The position numbers were made by a program, and so were the translations under genes. From positions 1-6,228 of the forward strand of contig JAPUHH010000117.1 of the NCBI GenBank assembly GCA_027297825.1: DNA of 6,228 bases, read 5' to 3'. This stretch comes from Gammaproteobacteria bacterium (lineage in GTDB: Bacteria; Pseudomonadota; Gammaproteobacteria; UBA4575). How positions within the stretch are numbered: position 1 is the stretch's first letter; each line of letters begins with the position of its first letter. The notes beneath the pieces are model-generated. The model saw only the letters and a program-made list of their open reading frames with translations, was not told where the DNA came from and ran no database searches. Shown here piece after piece: positions 1-5,764 of this stretch.

Positions 1-81
1 ACAATGCTCAGAAAATTATTTGCTGATACAACGCAATTTTGTGATGTCATGGATTCCATACTTGAGCGTAATTTTTCATAA
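1..81 (+). CDS. Possible 3' end of a gene entering from the left (partial)
   Basis: Frame 1 is open from the window edge to a TAA at 79-81 and gives 26 residues ending in DVMDSILERNFS. The composition is protein-like (mixed hydrophobic and charged, helix-forming), but the piece is too short to name a family. If real, it converges on the HlyD gene, with only 17 bases between the two stop codons. An ATG at 4-6 would allow a 25-residue peptide, but there is no room to see a ribosome binding site. Another + frame (2-145) is also open here and runs antisense into the HlyD gene, so the choice of frame is uncertain. Confidence 0.3.
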   Translation, partial: TMLRKLFADTTQFCDVMDSILERNFS

Positions 82-98
82 CTCTCAAATTCGCAAAT

Positions 99-1196
99 CT
101 ATTTCGACTGACCTGAACCCGTCTTTACCAAGACCGAAGCAGTAGTACCGACACGCAGTTCAACTCCTTCTGGCACTTTATCTAGATGGATTCGAACCGG
201 AACACGTTGTGCTAATCGAATCCACTCAAATGTAGGATTAACATTAGGTAATAAATTAAAGCCAGTACTGCCATCTTGTTGCGCAATTCCCCAACCTAAA
301 CTATCAACGTGGCCTTCAATAGGTGAATCTGGATAAGCCATTAAAGTAACTATAGCTTTATCACCATTACGAATGCGTCCAATGGAAGTCTCTTTGAAAA
401 ATCCATGAACCCAGAAACTGTTAATATCCACTAAAGCCAGAGCAGGTTGATTAGTTACTGCTTGACTGCCAAGCCAGAGGTTAAGATTGGTAACATAACC
501 GTCCGCAGAAGCAATCACTTTTGTAAATTCGAGATTTAGTTGCGCCTGCTGCACTGATGCACGTGCTTCACGGATACTGGCATTTGCATCTCCCAATGCA
601 CCTAGCTTAGCATGAGCCTCTGCCAGATTTGCTTCCGCTTCTGCTAAATTTGCCTCGGCCTGAAATATTGCCGCCTTTGCACCCACGCGTTGCTGTACTG
701 AGACATCGTAATTTGCACGGGCACGATCTAGCGATTTTTGTGAGGTTGCGTGCTTTGGCAACAACTCTTTCTGTCGCGCAAGTTCTGCTCTATTCTTCTC
801 AATTTCCGAATCGATTTCCTTAATAGAGCTTTGTGCCTGTAAAATTTTTGCACGCGAAACTTCGACTTGCGCCTCCGCCGCCTCAACATGTTTTTCCTGC
901 GCTAAATAATTATCGCCTGTTTTATCATATTGCGCTTGAGCTTGATCAAAACTCGCCTCGTAAGTACGAGGATCGATTTGAAATAAAAGATCACCCTTCT
1001 TAACAAATTGGTTATCTTTTACTGCAACTTCGACAATTCGACCGGATACACGGGGGGTAATTTGCACAACTTTGGCACGAACCTGACCATCTCGCGTCCA
1101 AGGGTTCACAACGTAGTCCCAATATTTAAGCAAGACCACTAAAATTGCGATTAGGACAATCGTTCCAGTCCACAAATATTTTTGACCAAACTTCAC
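99..1196 (-). CDS. HlyD/EmrA-family membrane fusion (periplasmic adaptor) protein of an AaeA-like efflux system
   Basis: This 365-residue adaptor is anchored in the inner membrane and would link the FUSC transporter to an outer-membrane channel across the periplasm. An N-terminal uncleaved signal-anchor helix lies at about residues 8-24. It is followed by NPWTRDGQVRA (31-41), typical of EmrA/AaeA adaptors, and a lipoyl half-motif (about 45-78, with SGRIVEVAVKDNQFVKKGD). A long Ala/Glu/Gln-rich coiled-coil hairpin spans about 80-222, the second lipoyl half about 222-260, and a beta-barrel region about 260-357 (FWVHGFFKET, then RVPVRIHL). The length is normal for the family. The start is GTG (1194-1196), three bases after the DUF1656 stop, with an AGGG site (1206-1209) inside the end of that gene, so translation is probably coupled. 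It is the last gene of the operon; no clear terminator is seen in the 98 bases after it. The family assignment is secure; the substrate is not known. Confidence 0.93.
   Translation of the reverse strand: MKFGQKYLWTGTIVLIAILVVLLKYWDYVVNPWTRDGQVRAKVVQITPRVSGRIVEVAVKDNQFVKKGDLLFQIDPRTYEASFDQAQAQYDKTGDNYLAQEKHVEAAEAQVEVSRAKILQAQSSIKEIDSEIEKNRAELARQKELLPKHATSQKSLDRARANYDVSVQQRVGAKAAIFQAEANLAEAEANLAEAHAKLGALGDANASIREARASVQQAQLNLEFTKVIASADGYVTNLNLWLGSQAVTNQPALALVDINSFWVHGFFKETSIGRIRNGDKAIVTLMAYPDSPIEGHVDSLGWGIAQQDGSTGFNLLPNVNPTFEWIRLAQRVPVRIHLDKVPEGVELRVGTTASVLVKTGSGQSK
615..656 (-). repeat. Duplicated heptad (two 21-bp units) in the HlyD coiled coil
   Basis: Residues 181-187 and 188-194 of the HlyD protein are the same seven residues, EANLAEA. 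The two 21-base units differ at five positions, all synonymous. This indicates an old in-frame duplication of one heptad kept under selection at the protein level. Confidence 0.8.
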
Positions 1197-1199
1197 GTG

Positions 1200-1415
1200 T
1201 TACATCCCTATTACAAAAATTCCAATTAATATGGTGTAAATAATTATTAATGATATAGATACCAATGGAGGATAAAAAAGGTGTCGTGACAACCTATAGC
1301 GATTAAGATATCGCACAGTGATAACTGTTACCAAAACTCCTAATATACTGGCAACTAACATGGGTGGTAGATAAACTCCACCAATTGCGAACTCATGAGG
1401 AATGGGATAATTCAT
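1200..1415 (-). CDS. DUF1656 family small inner-membrane protein (AaeX-like)
   Basis: This 71-residue protein has two predicted membrane helices, about residues 16-35 and 50-68. It carries the hallmarks of DUF1656: an N-terminal PHEFAIGGVYLPP stretch and a YPPLV motif (48-52) opening the second helix. Members are nearly always encoded between or beside a FUSC transporter and a HlyD adaptor, as E. coli aaeX is beside aaeA and aaeB. Their exact role in the pump is not settled. The ATG (1413-1415) lies 15 bases after the upstream stop and has no clear Shine-Dalgarno sequence, so translation probably depends on ribosomes coming from the upstream reading frame. That matters here because the upstream frame is the broken C-terminal part of the FUSC gene. 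The gene ends three bases before the HlyD start. Confidence 0.9.
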   Translation of the reverse strand: MNYPIPHEFAIGGVYLPPMLVASILGVLVTVITVRYLNRYRLSRHLFYPPLVSISLIIIYTILIGIFVIGM

Positions 1416-1430
1416 TTTAATTGTTATTAA

Positions 1431-1823
1431 TTAAGCAAATCGTTCTTCACGCCATTGTGTCCAGTCAATGTCTTTGGCATTACTAGCGTAATCGACCAGC
1501 GCCTCTGAAACACTTCGAAATGCGCCCAGCAAGCGATAAAAATTTTCACCATCCTGTTTGCTGAATTGCGCCGTGTCTATTTTGTTCAGTGTTCTTTCTA
1601 TATGTTGCTCAAAGTGTTCAACAATTTCATCTAGCTTGCTACGAAAGACTTCAAGCTTCTCAGCAGTTGGTTCTTCCGATAGCTTTTGAAGGGTGTCTTG
1701 TATCTGTTGATACCACACTTGCATGTCATTTTGCATTTCCTGTTCCAATACGAATGCTTGCGGATCCTTTTGTATTTTTTGAAAATCTTGAACACGCAAT
1801 GTGAGCGTTTCTAAACTATTCAC
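1431..1823 (-). CDS. Detached C-terminal soluble domain of the FUSC transporter (no normal start codon at its true beginning)
   Basis: From a GTG at 1821-1823 this reads as 130 residues, helical and charged, with no membrane segment or signal peptide. Residues 93-100 (ENFYRLLG), the following SVSEALVDYA and the end IDWTQWREERF (119-129) match what I remember as the conserved C-terminus of about 700-residue FUSC proteins. The frame is the same as that of the FUSC gene upstream. It is also open for 39 more codons before the GTG, back to a TAA at 1941-1943, and those codons look coding (FHANEIVKLPLKLNFW, then TTEQIQALV). No ATG, GTG or TTG occurs in that extension, so either only the shorter piece is made from the weakly supported GTG, or the region is untranslated remnant. 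It would act with, or formerly as part of, the pump's cytoplasmic face. It could instead be an unrelated small gene, but the shared frame and motifs argue against that. Confidence 0.6.
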   Translation of the reverse strand: MNSLETLTLRVQDFQKIQKDPQAFVLEQEMQNDMQVWYQQIQDTLQKLSEEPTAEKLEVFRSKLDEIVEHFEQHIERTLNKIDTAQFSKQDGENFYRLLGAFRSVSEALVDYASNAKDIDWTQWREERFA

Positions 1824-1940
1824 TAATGCTTGTATTTGCTCTGTGGTAGCACCAGACTTTTCTTTATTACCGATATGCTTGACCCAGAAATTCAGTTTTA
1901 GAGGTAGTTTTACAATTTCATTTGCATGAAAGGCAGTTTT

Positions 1941-1982
1941 TTAATTATTTAAAAAAGAGCTATTCTTTTGTGATTTTTCTCA
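1941..1982 (-). other. Two in-frame stop codons interrupting the FUSC gene
   Basis: Reading the FUSC frame on the minus strand, SSR is followed by TGA (1980-1982), then 12 open codons (EKSQKNSSFLNN), then TAA (1941-1943), then KTAFHANEIV and the C-terminal domain without further interruption. No shift of frame is needed to join the two halves, so two base substitutions explain the break better than an insertion or deletion. Because the two stops are different codons, neither simple stop-codon reassignment nor a single sequencing error accounts for both. Confidence 0.7.
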
Positions 1983-3599
1983 TCTTGAAGAAAAAACATA
2001 AGCACAGATATAAAAATACCTTTTAAGCAGCCTCTCAAAAACATGTTCTGGAATCCAGGATATAGGTAAGTATGCAGTGATTGAAATGATCATGAACGCT
2101 AATGGAAACATCAATGCTGTATTTGCAACAGAAAGAAAACTGTATGACTGTTGATTATTGATCCCCGTAATAACAATAAACATCGCCAATCCAAAAACTC
2201 TTCCTAAGGCTTGCTTTGGTGTTGCAAACAAATAGCAGATTACAAAGGTTACGCCAAAAATCAGAGGTCCTAGTTCTATAAAACTTGAAATCTGAGGCAT
2301 CAAGAATATATAAACAAAACCAGCAAATGAAATTCCAAGCAAAGCAGGCATCAACAATAGCCATACGCTTAGTTGAGGCATTGCTGATACGAACATTCCA
2401 AATACCGTCGCAATCGTCACAATGGTAAACTTTCCCGGTATGTCATCAATATAAATTACTGAGAGGTATGCCAAGAACATAATCATCATCACGCGTATTG
2501 CATAGCTAAATCGATCAACATCCAATACAAACATTGAATTTGAATGCTGCGCTGTACTGACTTGTTTCTTTGTATGCTTACACTCCTTAATATCCTTAAC
2601 AATGTTAAAAAGATCACGAGTAAGCTTATCTAAATGTTGAAACTGTGAGTAAGACAAAGCTAATGATGCTTTTTGAAAATTTAATAGTGTGTCCGACTTA
2701 TCACGATCTAACTTTAAGGAAATATCAGTCGGATGATGATCAATTTTTTTTGTAACGAACATTTGTTCAGTTTGTTTTAATCTTTCGTGAATTTCAGTAC
2801 GAAATTCTTCGAGGTTCGGCAACAATTGATATACATCTAATTCTTGTAGTTTTGCGAAACTGTTTCGTAAACGTTCCATAGCTTCGACTAGCTCAACTGC
2901 TTTAGATTGATAAAGGCGCCATTGTTGGCGCATCTCTTTTACTTCATGACTATCTGTTTCTGCTGCATCTAGGAGTGCGCTAAATTGAGTGCGAATCTGA
3001 ATTTCCTGCAGTCGCAATGTTTGAGCCTGCTTAGTATTACTTGAATCCGTTAATAGTTGAAAGTAGGCATGTAATAGCTGAGGTTGTGTCGAAGATAGTT
3101 TTTGTACAATTGCATAGAACTCATTGCGAGAACTACTGGGCCAGATCAGAAATGCAATCAGGCTGTAAACTAAAATACCCAAACCGGTTTCCTGAGCACG
3201 CAACATTGCCAAGCTAAATGCGTTTTCTGAATTCGGTCCAGCATCAAAACAAATAATTGCGCATACAAATCCACTCACGTTCCAAAAATAGCTGTGCTTT
3301 GCGCCACTCATCATGTAGGTACAAAAACCAATATAGACAGACAATATAAAGATGAAATGCCAGCGTTCTTGAGCCGTAAGTGCAATGATGACAAGTGCAA
3401 CACCGACACCTACAAAGGTACCTAACATGCGCATAGCACCCTTGTTGAGGGACTGTCCAACGGTTGCCAAACTTATAAACGCTACTGCAAACCCTGCCCA
3501 CATCGGACGGTCCCAACCAAGGCTCAACGCAATGTCATACGCAATGGTCATTGCCAAAGCAGTTTTGATCGCTTCTTTTGCTTTTCGGGAAATAGTCAC
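1980..3599 (-). CDS. FUSC-family inner-membrane efflux transporter, lacking its C-terminal soluble domain
   Basis: This 539-residue protein belongs to the fusaric acid resistance / AaeB-like family of proton-driven exporters of aromatic and weak-acid compounds. The N-terminal half has about five to six membrane helices between residues 12 and 153, with the conserved run RPMWAGFAVAFISLATVGQS (31-50), LNKGAMRMLGT and RAQETGLGILVYSL (134-147), ending in WPSSSR. A cytoplasmic, mostly helical domain fills about 160-360. A second bundle of helices covers about 364-512 (from FSYAIRVMMIMFLAYLS to FMIISITAYLP). The start is GTG (3597-3599), 18 bases after the antiporter stop; a TAG three codons upstream rules out an earlier start, and the ribosome site is poor. 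The protein stops at a TGA just after the last helix and FERLLKRY. Family members I know of continue for about 180 residues, and that continuation is present downstream in the same frame after a second stop. The membrane core looks complete, so the truncated product might still insert. Confidence 0.88.
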   Translation of the reverse strand: MTISRKAKEAIKTALAMTIAYDIALSLGWDRPMWAGFAVAFISLATVGQSLNKGAMRMLGTFVGVGVALVIIALTAQERWHFIFILSVYIGFCTYMMSGAKHSYFWNVSGFVCAIICFDAGPNSENAFSLAMLRAQETGLGILVYSLIAFLIWPSSSRNEFYAIVQKLSSTQPQLLHAYFQLLTDSSNTKQAQTLRLQEIQIRTQFSALLDAAETDSHEVKEMRQQWRLYQSKAVELVEAMERLRNSFAKLQELDVYQLLPNLEEFRTEIHERLKQTEQMFVTKKIDHHPTDISLKLDRDKSDTLLNFQKASLALSYSQFQHLDKLTRDLFNIVKDIKECKHTKKQVSTAQHSNSMFVLDVDRFSYAIRVMMIMFLAYLSVIYIDDIPGKFTIVTIATVFGMFVSAMPQLSVWLLLMPALLGISFAGFVYIFLMPQISSFIELGPLIFGVTFVICYLFATPKQALGRVFGLAMFIVITGINNQQSYSFLSVANTALMFPLAFMIISITAYLPISWIPEHVFERLLKRYFYICAYVFSSR

Positions 3600-3617
3600 T
3601 TTGTTCTACTCGAGTTT

Positions 3618-4847
3618 TTAGTCCTTATTATCTCCAGTAGATATTCCTTCTGATCTCCCTATCCTTGATGCAAGTGCTGCTACAAATGGATTTGCGCTAA
3701 TTCCGTGGAAAACAACGCTCAATACAATGGTACAAACTGCCGTGAGTGCGATGGTGTCTCCTCCCGGAAGATTTTCGTTCACCACAATCACAGCAAACAC
3801 AATAGTAGCTAGACCGCGGGGCCCAAACCAGCCAATAAACAATTTTTCATCAGTTCGCAGCTGTGTGCCTAAAAGTACAAGGAAGACAGGTATCATCCGA
3901 ATTACAGTGAGGCTAAGAACGGCATAGAGAAGGGGTTCCCAAGTTAATTTATCTATTGTGTGGCCAACAACCGCAGCCCCAAATACTACCCATGTGATCA
4001 GCGCCAGTGTATCTGCACCCCCTTCTGCAGCGAAAAGAAGTTTATGTTTGTGATTTTTTGCGATCCAGCCGAATAAAAGTCCTCCCACAAAACATGCAAT
4101 GAACCCACTCCCCCCTATATATTGAGCAACGGTAAAACACGATACAGCCAACGCTATAACAGGTAGCTGTTTCCAGGTTTCCGTAATCCACCCACGATTA
4201 GAAAACTGCTTGAGCAGCCAACTTCCCAATACAACCAAACCAACTCCTACGGCAACGCCAATCCCAATTTCTTCTGCTACTAGTGTTAATGCGTGCATTG
4301 TGGTGTCACCCTCAATGCCAGATTTAGATGCGAGCGCAAGAAATATAAATAAAATCGGTACACAAATACCGTCGTTTAAGCCGCTTTCAAAACTTAATCC
4401 TTCACGAATCTTTGCGGGTACAGCTTTATTCGTTACCACTGCTTTACCCAGCGCGGCATCGGTCGGTGCTAGAATGGTTGCAAGAATTGCAATTTCGATT
4501 AACGTCAGCCCGCCAAAAATAAGGACACCAACGCCGAAGCCAAAAAGGATGATTAGCGGAAGAGCAATTAATAAAAGATTACGGGGTATTCGTATGTGTT
4601 GTTTTAGCACATCTAGGTTTGCACTAGCGGCATCTATGAACAAGATTAGTGCTAACGTCATCTCGGCCAGTATACGTAGACCCTCTCCCTCGATATCAAG
4701 AACAAGATAATCCAGTCCCAGTGGGCCAAAAATGAATCCAAAGGCGGCAAACACAATTGCACCACTAAAGAGTGTGCGTTCCAGTCCTCCACTTGAAATG
4801 CTATAGAGAAAAACGAAAGCTGCTAGAAGCGCTAGAGTTTCATACAT
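3618..4847 (-). CDS. CPA1-type cation:proton antiporter (NhaP-like Na+/H+ exchanger)
   Basis: This 409-residue integral membrane protein with roughly 12-13 hydrophobic segments exchanges protons for Na+ or K+ across the inner membrane. Family marks in order are LALILFIDAA in an early helix (65-74), APTDAALG (127-134), ESGLNDG (154-160) with the Asn158-Asp159 pair typical of electroneutral CPA1 exchangers, an arginine in a late helix (VIRMIPVF, Arg317), and GWFGPRGLATIVFA (339-352). There is no long C-terminal regulatory tail and no TrkA domain. The ATG (4845-4847) has a strong GGAGGG site at 4855-4860, eight bases from GGAGG to the start, the best in the operon. As the first gene it is 18 bases from the FUSC gene, so the two are co-transcribed. 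Hand-counted lines suggest a higher GC content than the FUSC gene (about 45-50% against about 32% in the lines sampled), so it may have a separate origin. The ion it prefers cannot be read from sequence. Confidence 0.93.
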   Translation of the reverse strand: MYETLALLAAFVFLYSISSGGLERTLFSGAIVFAAFGFIFGPLGLDYLVLDIEGEGLRILAEMTLALILFIDAASANLDVLKQHIRIPRNLLLIALPLIILFGFGVGVLIFGGLTLIEIAILATILAPTDAALGKAVVTNKAVPAKIREGLSFESGLNDGICVPILFIFLALASKSGIEGDTTMHALTLVAEEIGIGVAVGVGLVVLGSWLLKQFSNRGWITETWKQLPVIALAVSCFTVAQYIGGSGFIACFVGGLLFGWIAKNHKHKLLFAAEGGADTLALITWVVFGAAVVGHTIDKLTWEPLLYAVLSLTVIRMIPVFLVLLGTQLRTDEKLFIGWFGPRGLATIVFAVIVVNENLPGGDTIALTAVCTIVLSVVFHGISANPFVAALASRIGRSEGISTGDNKD

Positions 4848-4961
4848 GATTCAACCCTCCACCTTTTATTATTATTATATTTTAAATACTTGTCGTAATT
4901 AATTTAAATGACTAGCTTTATTTAAAATACAAATTCTACTAACACCCTATTTTTCTTTTAT

Positions 4962-4989
4962 ATTATAAACCTAATGTCGAGATTGGCAA
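4962..4989 (-). promoter_or_regulatory. Sigma70-type promoter of the antiporter-FUSC-DUF1656-HlyD operon
   Basis: On the minus strand TTGCCA (4989-4984, five of six consensus bases) is followed after 16 bases by TATAAT (4967-4962, all six). Transcription would start near 4955, leaving a leader of about 110 AT-rich bases before the antiporter ATG. No other promoter is evident between the operon genes. Confidence 0.6.
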
Positions 4990-4998
4990 AAATGACAC

Positions 4999-5019
4999 AA
5001 CCCTTTTGTAATAAGGGTT
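4999..5019. promoter_or_regulatory. Perfect 7-bp inverted repeat upstream of the operon promoter (possible operator)
   Basis: AACCCTT and AAGGGTT flank a seven-base spacer. The site is centred about 22 bases upstream of the -35 box, around -54 relative to the likely transcription start, a place where activators often bind. E. coli aaeXAB is controlled by the LysR-type AaeR, but this palindrome has no T-N11-A core at its centre, so the regulator type is open. Confidence 0.4.
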
Positions 5020-5155
5020 AAACTTACAATTTACGCATCCAGATTAGCTAATCGGCAACTAGCGAATGTCCGCATTGTGTTGTTAGCAATCATTCATCTG
5101 AAAATACAATTTCGGCATGCATAATCAGATTATTTATTACTGAAAAATAAATCCT

Positions 5156-5185
5156 AATGTCTGCTTTCGGCCAATAGCGGTCATT
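5156..5185. repeat. 30-bp palindromic intergenic repeat, copy A
   Basis: This is an imperfect palindrome centred on GGCC, running from AATGTCTGC to AGCGGTCATT. It matches the copy at 5729-5758 at 28 of 30 positions in the same orientation. The arms pair over most of their length, with mismatches at positions 5, 11 and 13 from the outside and one G-T pair. It lies 104 bases upstream of the dioxygenase-like gene. Confidence 0.85.
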
Positions 5186-5289
5186 CGACATATATAGATA
5201 ATATTATAGATTTGCGGAAATGCGCCTGTAACAAAATAAGTCATTGAGTGGTCTATTTGTATAAGAATAAACGCTGGGAAGCCATATAC

Positions 5290-5724
5290 ATGCGTATTTA
5301 TATAATTCCTTTAATCTTTTCAATATTTATCCCGATTAACGTAATTGCAGCAGACTGTGAACCTACCCCACATCGAACTACGGGTTCACACTATAAACCC
5401 GTAACAATCGAGAAAATAAATATAAGCAAAGGGGTAATAGTTAGGGGCCGAGTTTTATCTGAAAACGGATGTAAACCAATTCCTAATGCAAAGGTTGCAC
5501 ATTGGCAAGGTAGTGAGAAAGGTCGATACGAAGACTATCTATATGCGTACCTGTTTACAGATAAGGAAGGACGCTTTGAATTTGAGACTGAATGGCCAAA
5601 TATGCCTATACCGCATATACATTTTATTGTAACTGCAGATGGATTTAATACACTTGAAACACAATGGATTGGAAATGAGCGCCAAAAGCTAATCGAATTT
5701 GATATGGTTATTACAAAAAAATAG
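5290..5724 (+). CDS. Exported intradiol-dioxygenase-fold protein, probably not a standard ring-cleaving enzyme
   Basis: This protein has 144 residues with a Sec signal peptide (about 1-21, cleavage after VIAA). The body follows the beta-sandwich pattern of the intradiol (catechol/protocatechuate) dioxygenase superfamily: GRVLSENGCKPIPNAKVAHW (53-72), then GRY (Tyr80), TDKEGRFEF (90-98), PHIHF (His109, His111) and LETQW (122-126). In true enzymes Fe(III) is held by two tyrosines and two histidines. Tyr80 and the two histidines are present, but the loop that carries the second tyrosine, about 13 residues before the first histidine, is shortened and has no tyrosine there. The size fits the small secreted members better than the roughly 200-300-residue cytoplasmic enzymes. 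Cys23 and Cys61 could form a disulfide. The ATG at 5290 was chosen over an in-frame GTG at 5248 because GGAAG (5277-5281) lies eight bases before it and the signal peptide starts there. It stands alone, between two palindromic repeats. Confidence 0.75.
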   Translation: MRIYIIPLIFSIFIPINVIAADCEPTPHRTTGSHYKPVTIEKINISKGVIVRGRVLSENGCKPIPNAKVAHWQGSEKGRYEDYLYAYLFTDKEGRFEFETEWPNMPIPHIHFIVTADGFNTLETQWIGNERQKLIEFDMVITKK

Positions 5725-5728
5725 TATT

Positions 5729-5758
5729 TATGTCTGCTATCGGCCAATAGCGGTCATT
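5729..5758. repeat. 30-bp palindromic intergenic repeat, copy B
   Basis: This copy is 28/30 identical to copy A. A T-to-A difference at its 11th base turns a T-T mismatch of copy A into a pair, giving an uninterrupted GCTAT/ATAGC stem (5736-5740 with 5747-5751) around CGGCCA. It starts four bases after the dioxygenase-like stop and ends six bases before the stop of the converging gene. A T-run (5762-5766) follows on the + side and a longer one lies on the minus side, so it may also end transcription from both directions. Confidence 0.85.
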
Positions 5759-5764
5759 TGATTT

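Larger units (their letters stand above)
4848..5289. other. Intergenic region between divergent genes
   Basis: There is no convincing gene in this 442-base AT-rich stretch. It holds the antiporter ribosome site and AT-rich leader, a sigma70-like promoter reading left, an inverted repeat upstream of it, a possible degenerate repeat copy (5052-5076) and a full palindromic repeat (5156-5185). A promoter for the right-hand gene (5290) must also lie here. The best guess is TCGACA (5185-5190), 16 bases, then TAGATT (5207-5212), which is weak and would overlap the edge of the palindromic repeat. Confidence 0.7.

Noticed and set aside
2..145. Alternative + frame from the window edge into the HlyD gene
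   Set aside because: Its last third is antisense to the HlyD C-terminus. Frame 1, ending at 81, stops before that gene and is the better candidate, though neither is certain.
629..823. Open frame on the + strand inside the HlyD gene
   Set aside because: It is an antisense shadow of the Ala/Glu-rich coiled coil, giving a Leu/Arg/Pro-rich product with no family features.
1960..1983. ATG overlapping the FUSC TGA (ATGA), which would start a coupled downstream gene
   Set aside because: It reads only seven codons (MRKITKE) before a TAG and is out of frame with the downstream coding sequence.
1944..1996. Frameshift in A/T homopolymers as the cause of the FUSC break
   Set aside because: Both halves are already in the same frame, and the alternative frames meet stops within the same stretch, so two nonsense codons explain the data more simply.
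4210..4710. Long open frame on the + strand inside the antiporter gene (166 codons)
   Set aside because: It is antisense to strongly supported coding sequence. Its Ser/Thr/Pro/Ile/Arg-rich product looks like the complement of a membrane protein and has no ribosome site.
4999..5019. Inverted repeat as an intrinsic terminator
   Set aside because: The stem is only seven AT-flanked pairs, no T-run follows directly on either strand, and it lies upstream of the operon promoter rather than after a gene.
5248..5292. Earlier GTG start (5248) for the dioxygenase-like gene
   Set aside because: It would place 14 polar residues before a clear signal peptide, and the ATG at 5290 has its own well-spaced GGAAG.
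5535..5747. Minus-strand open frame across the dioxygenase-like gene
   Set aside because: It is antisense to a recognisable fold and starts within the palindromic repeat.
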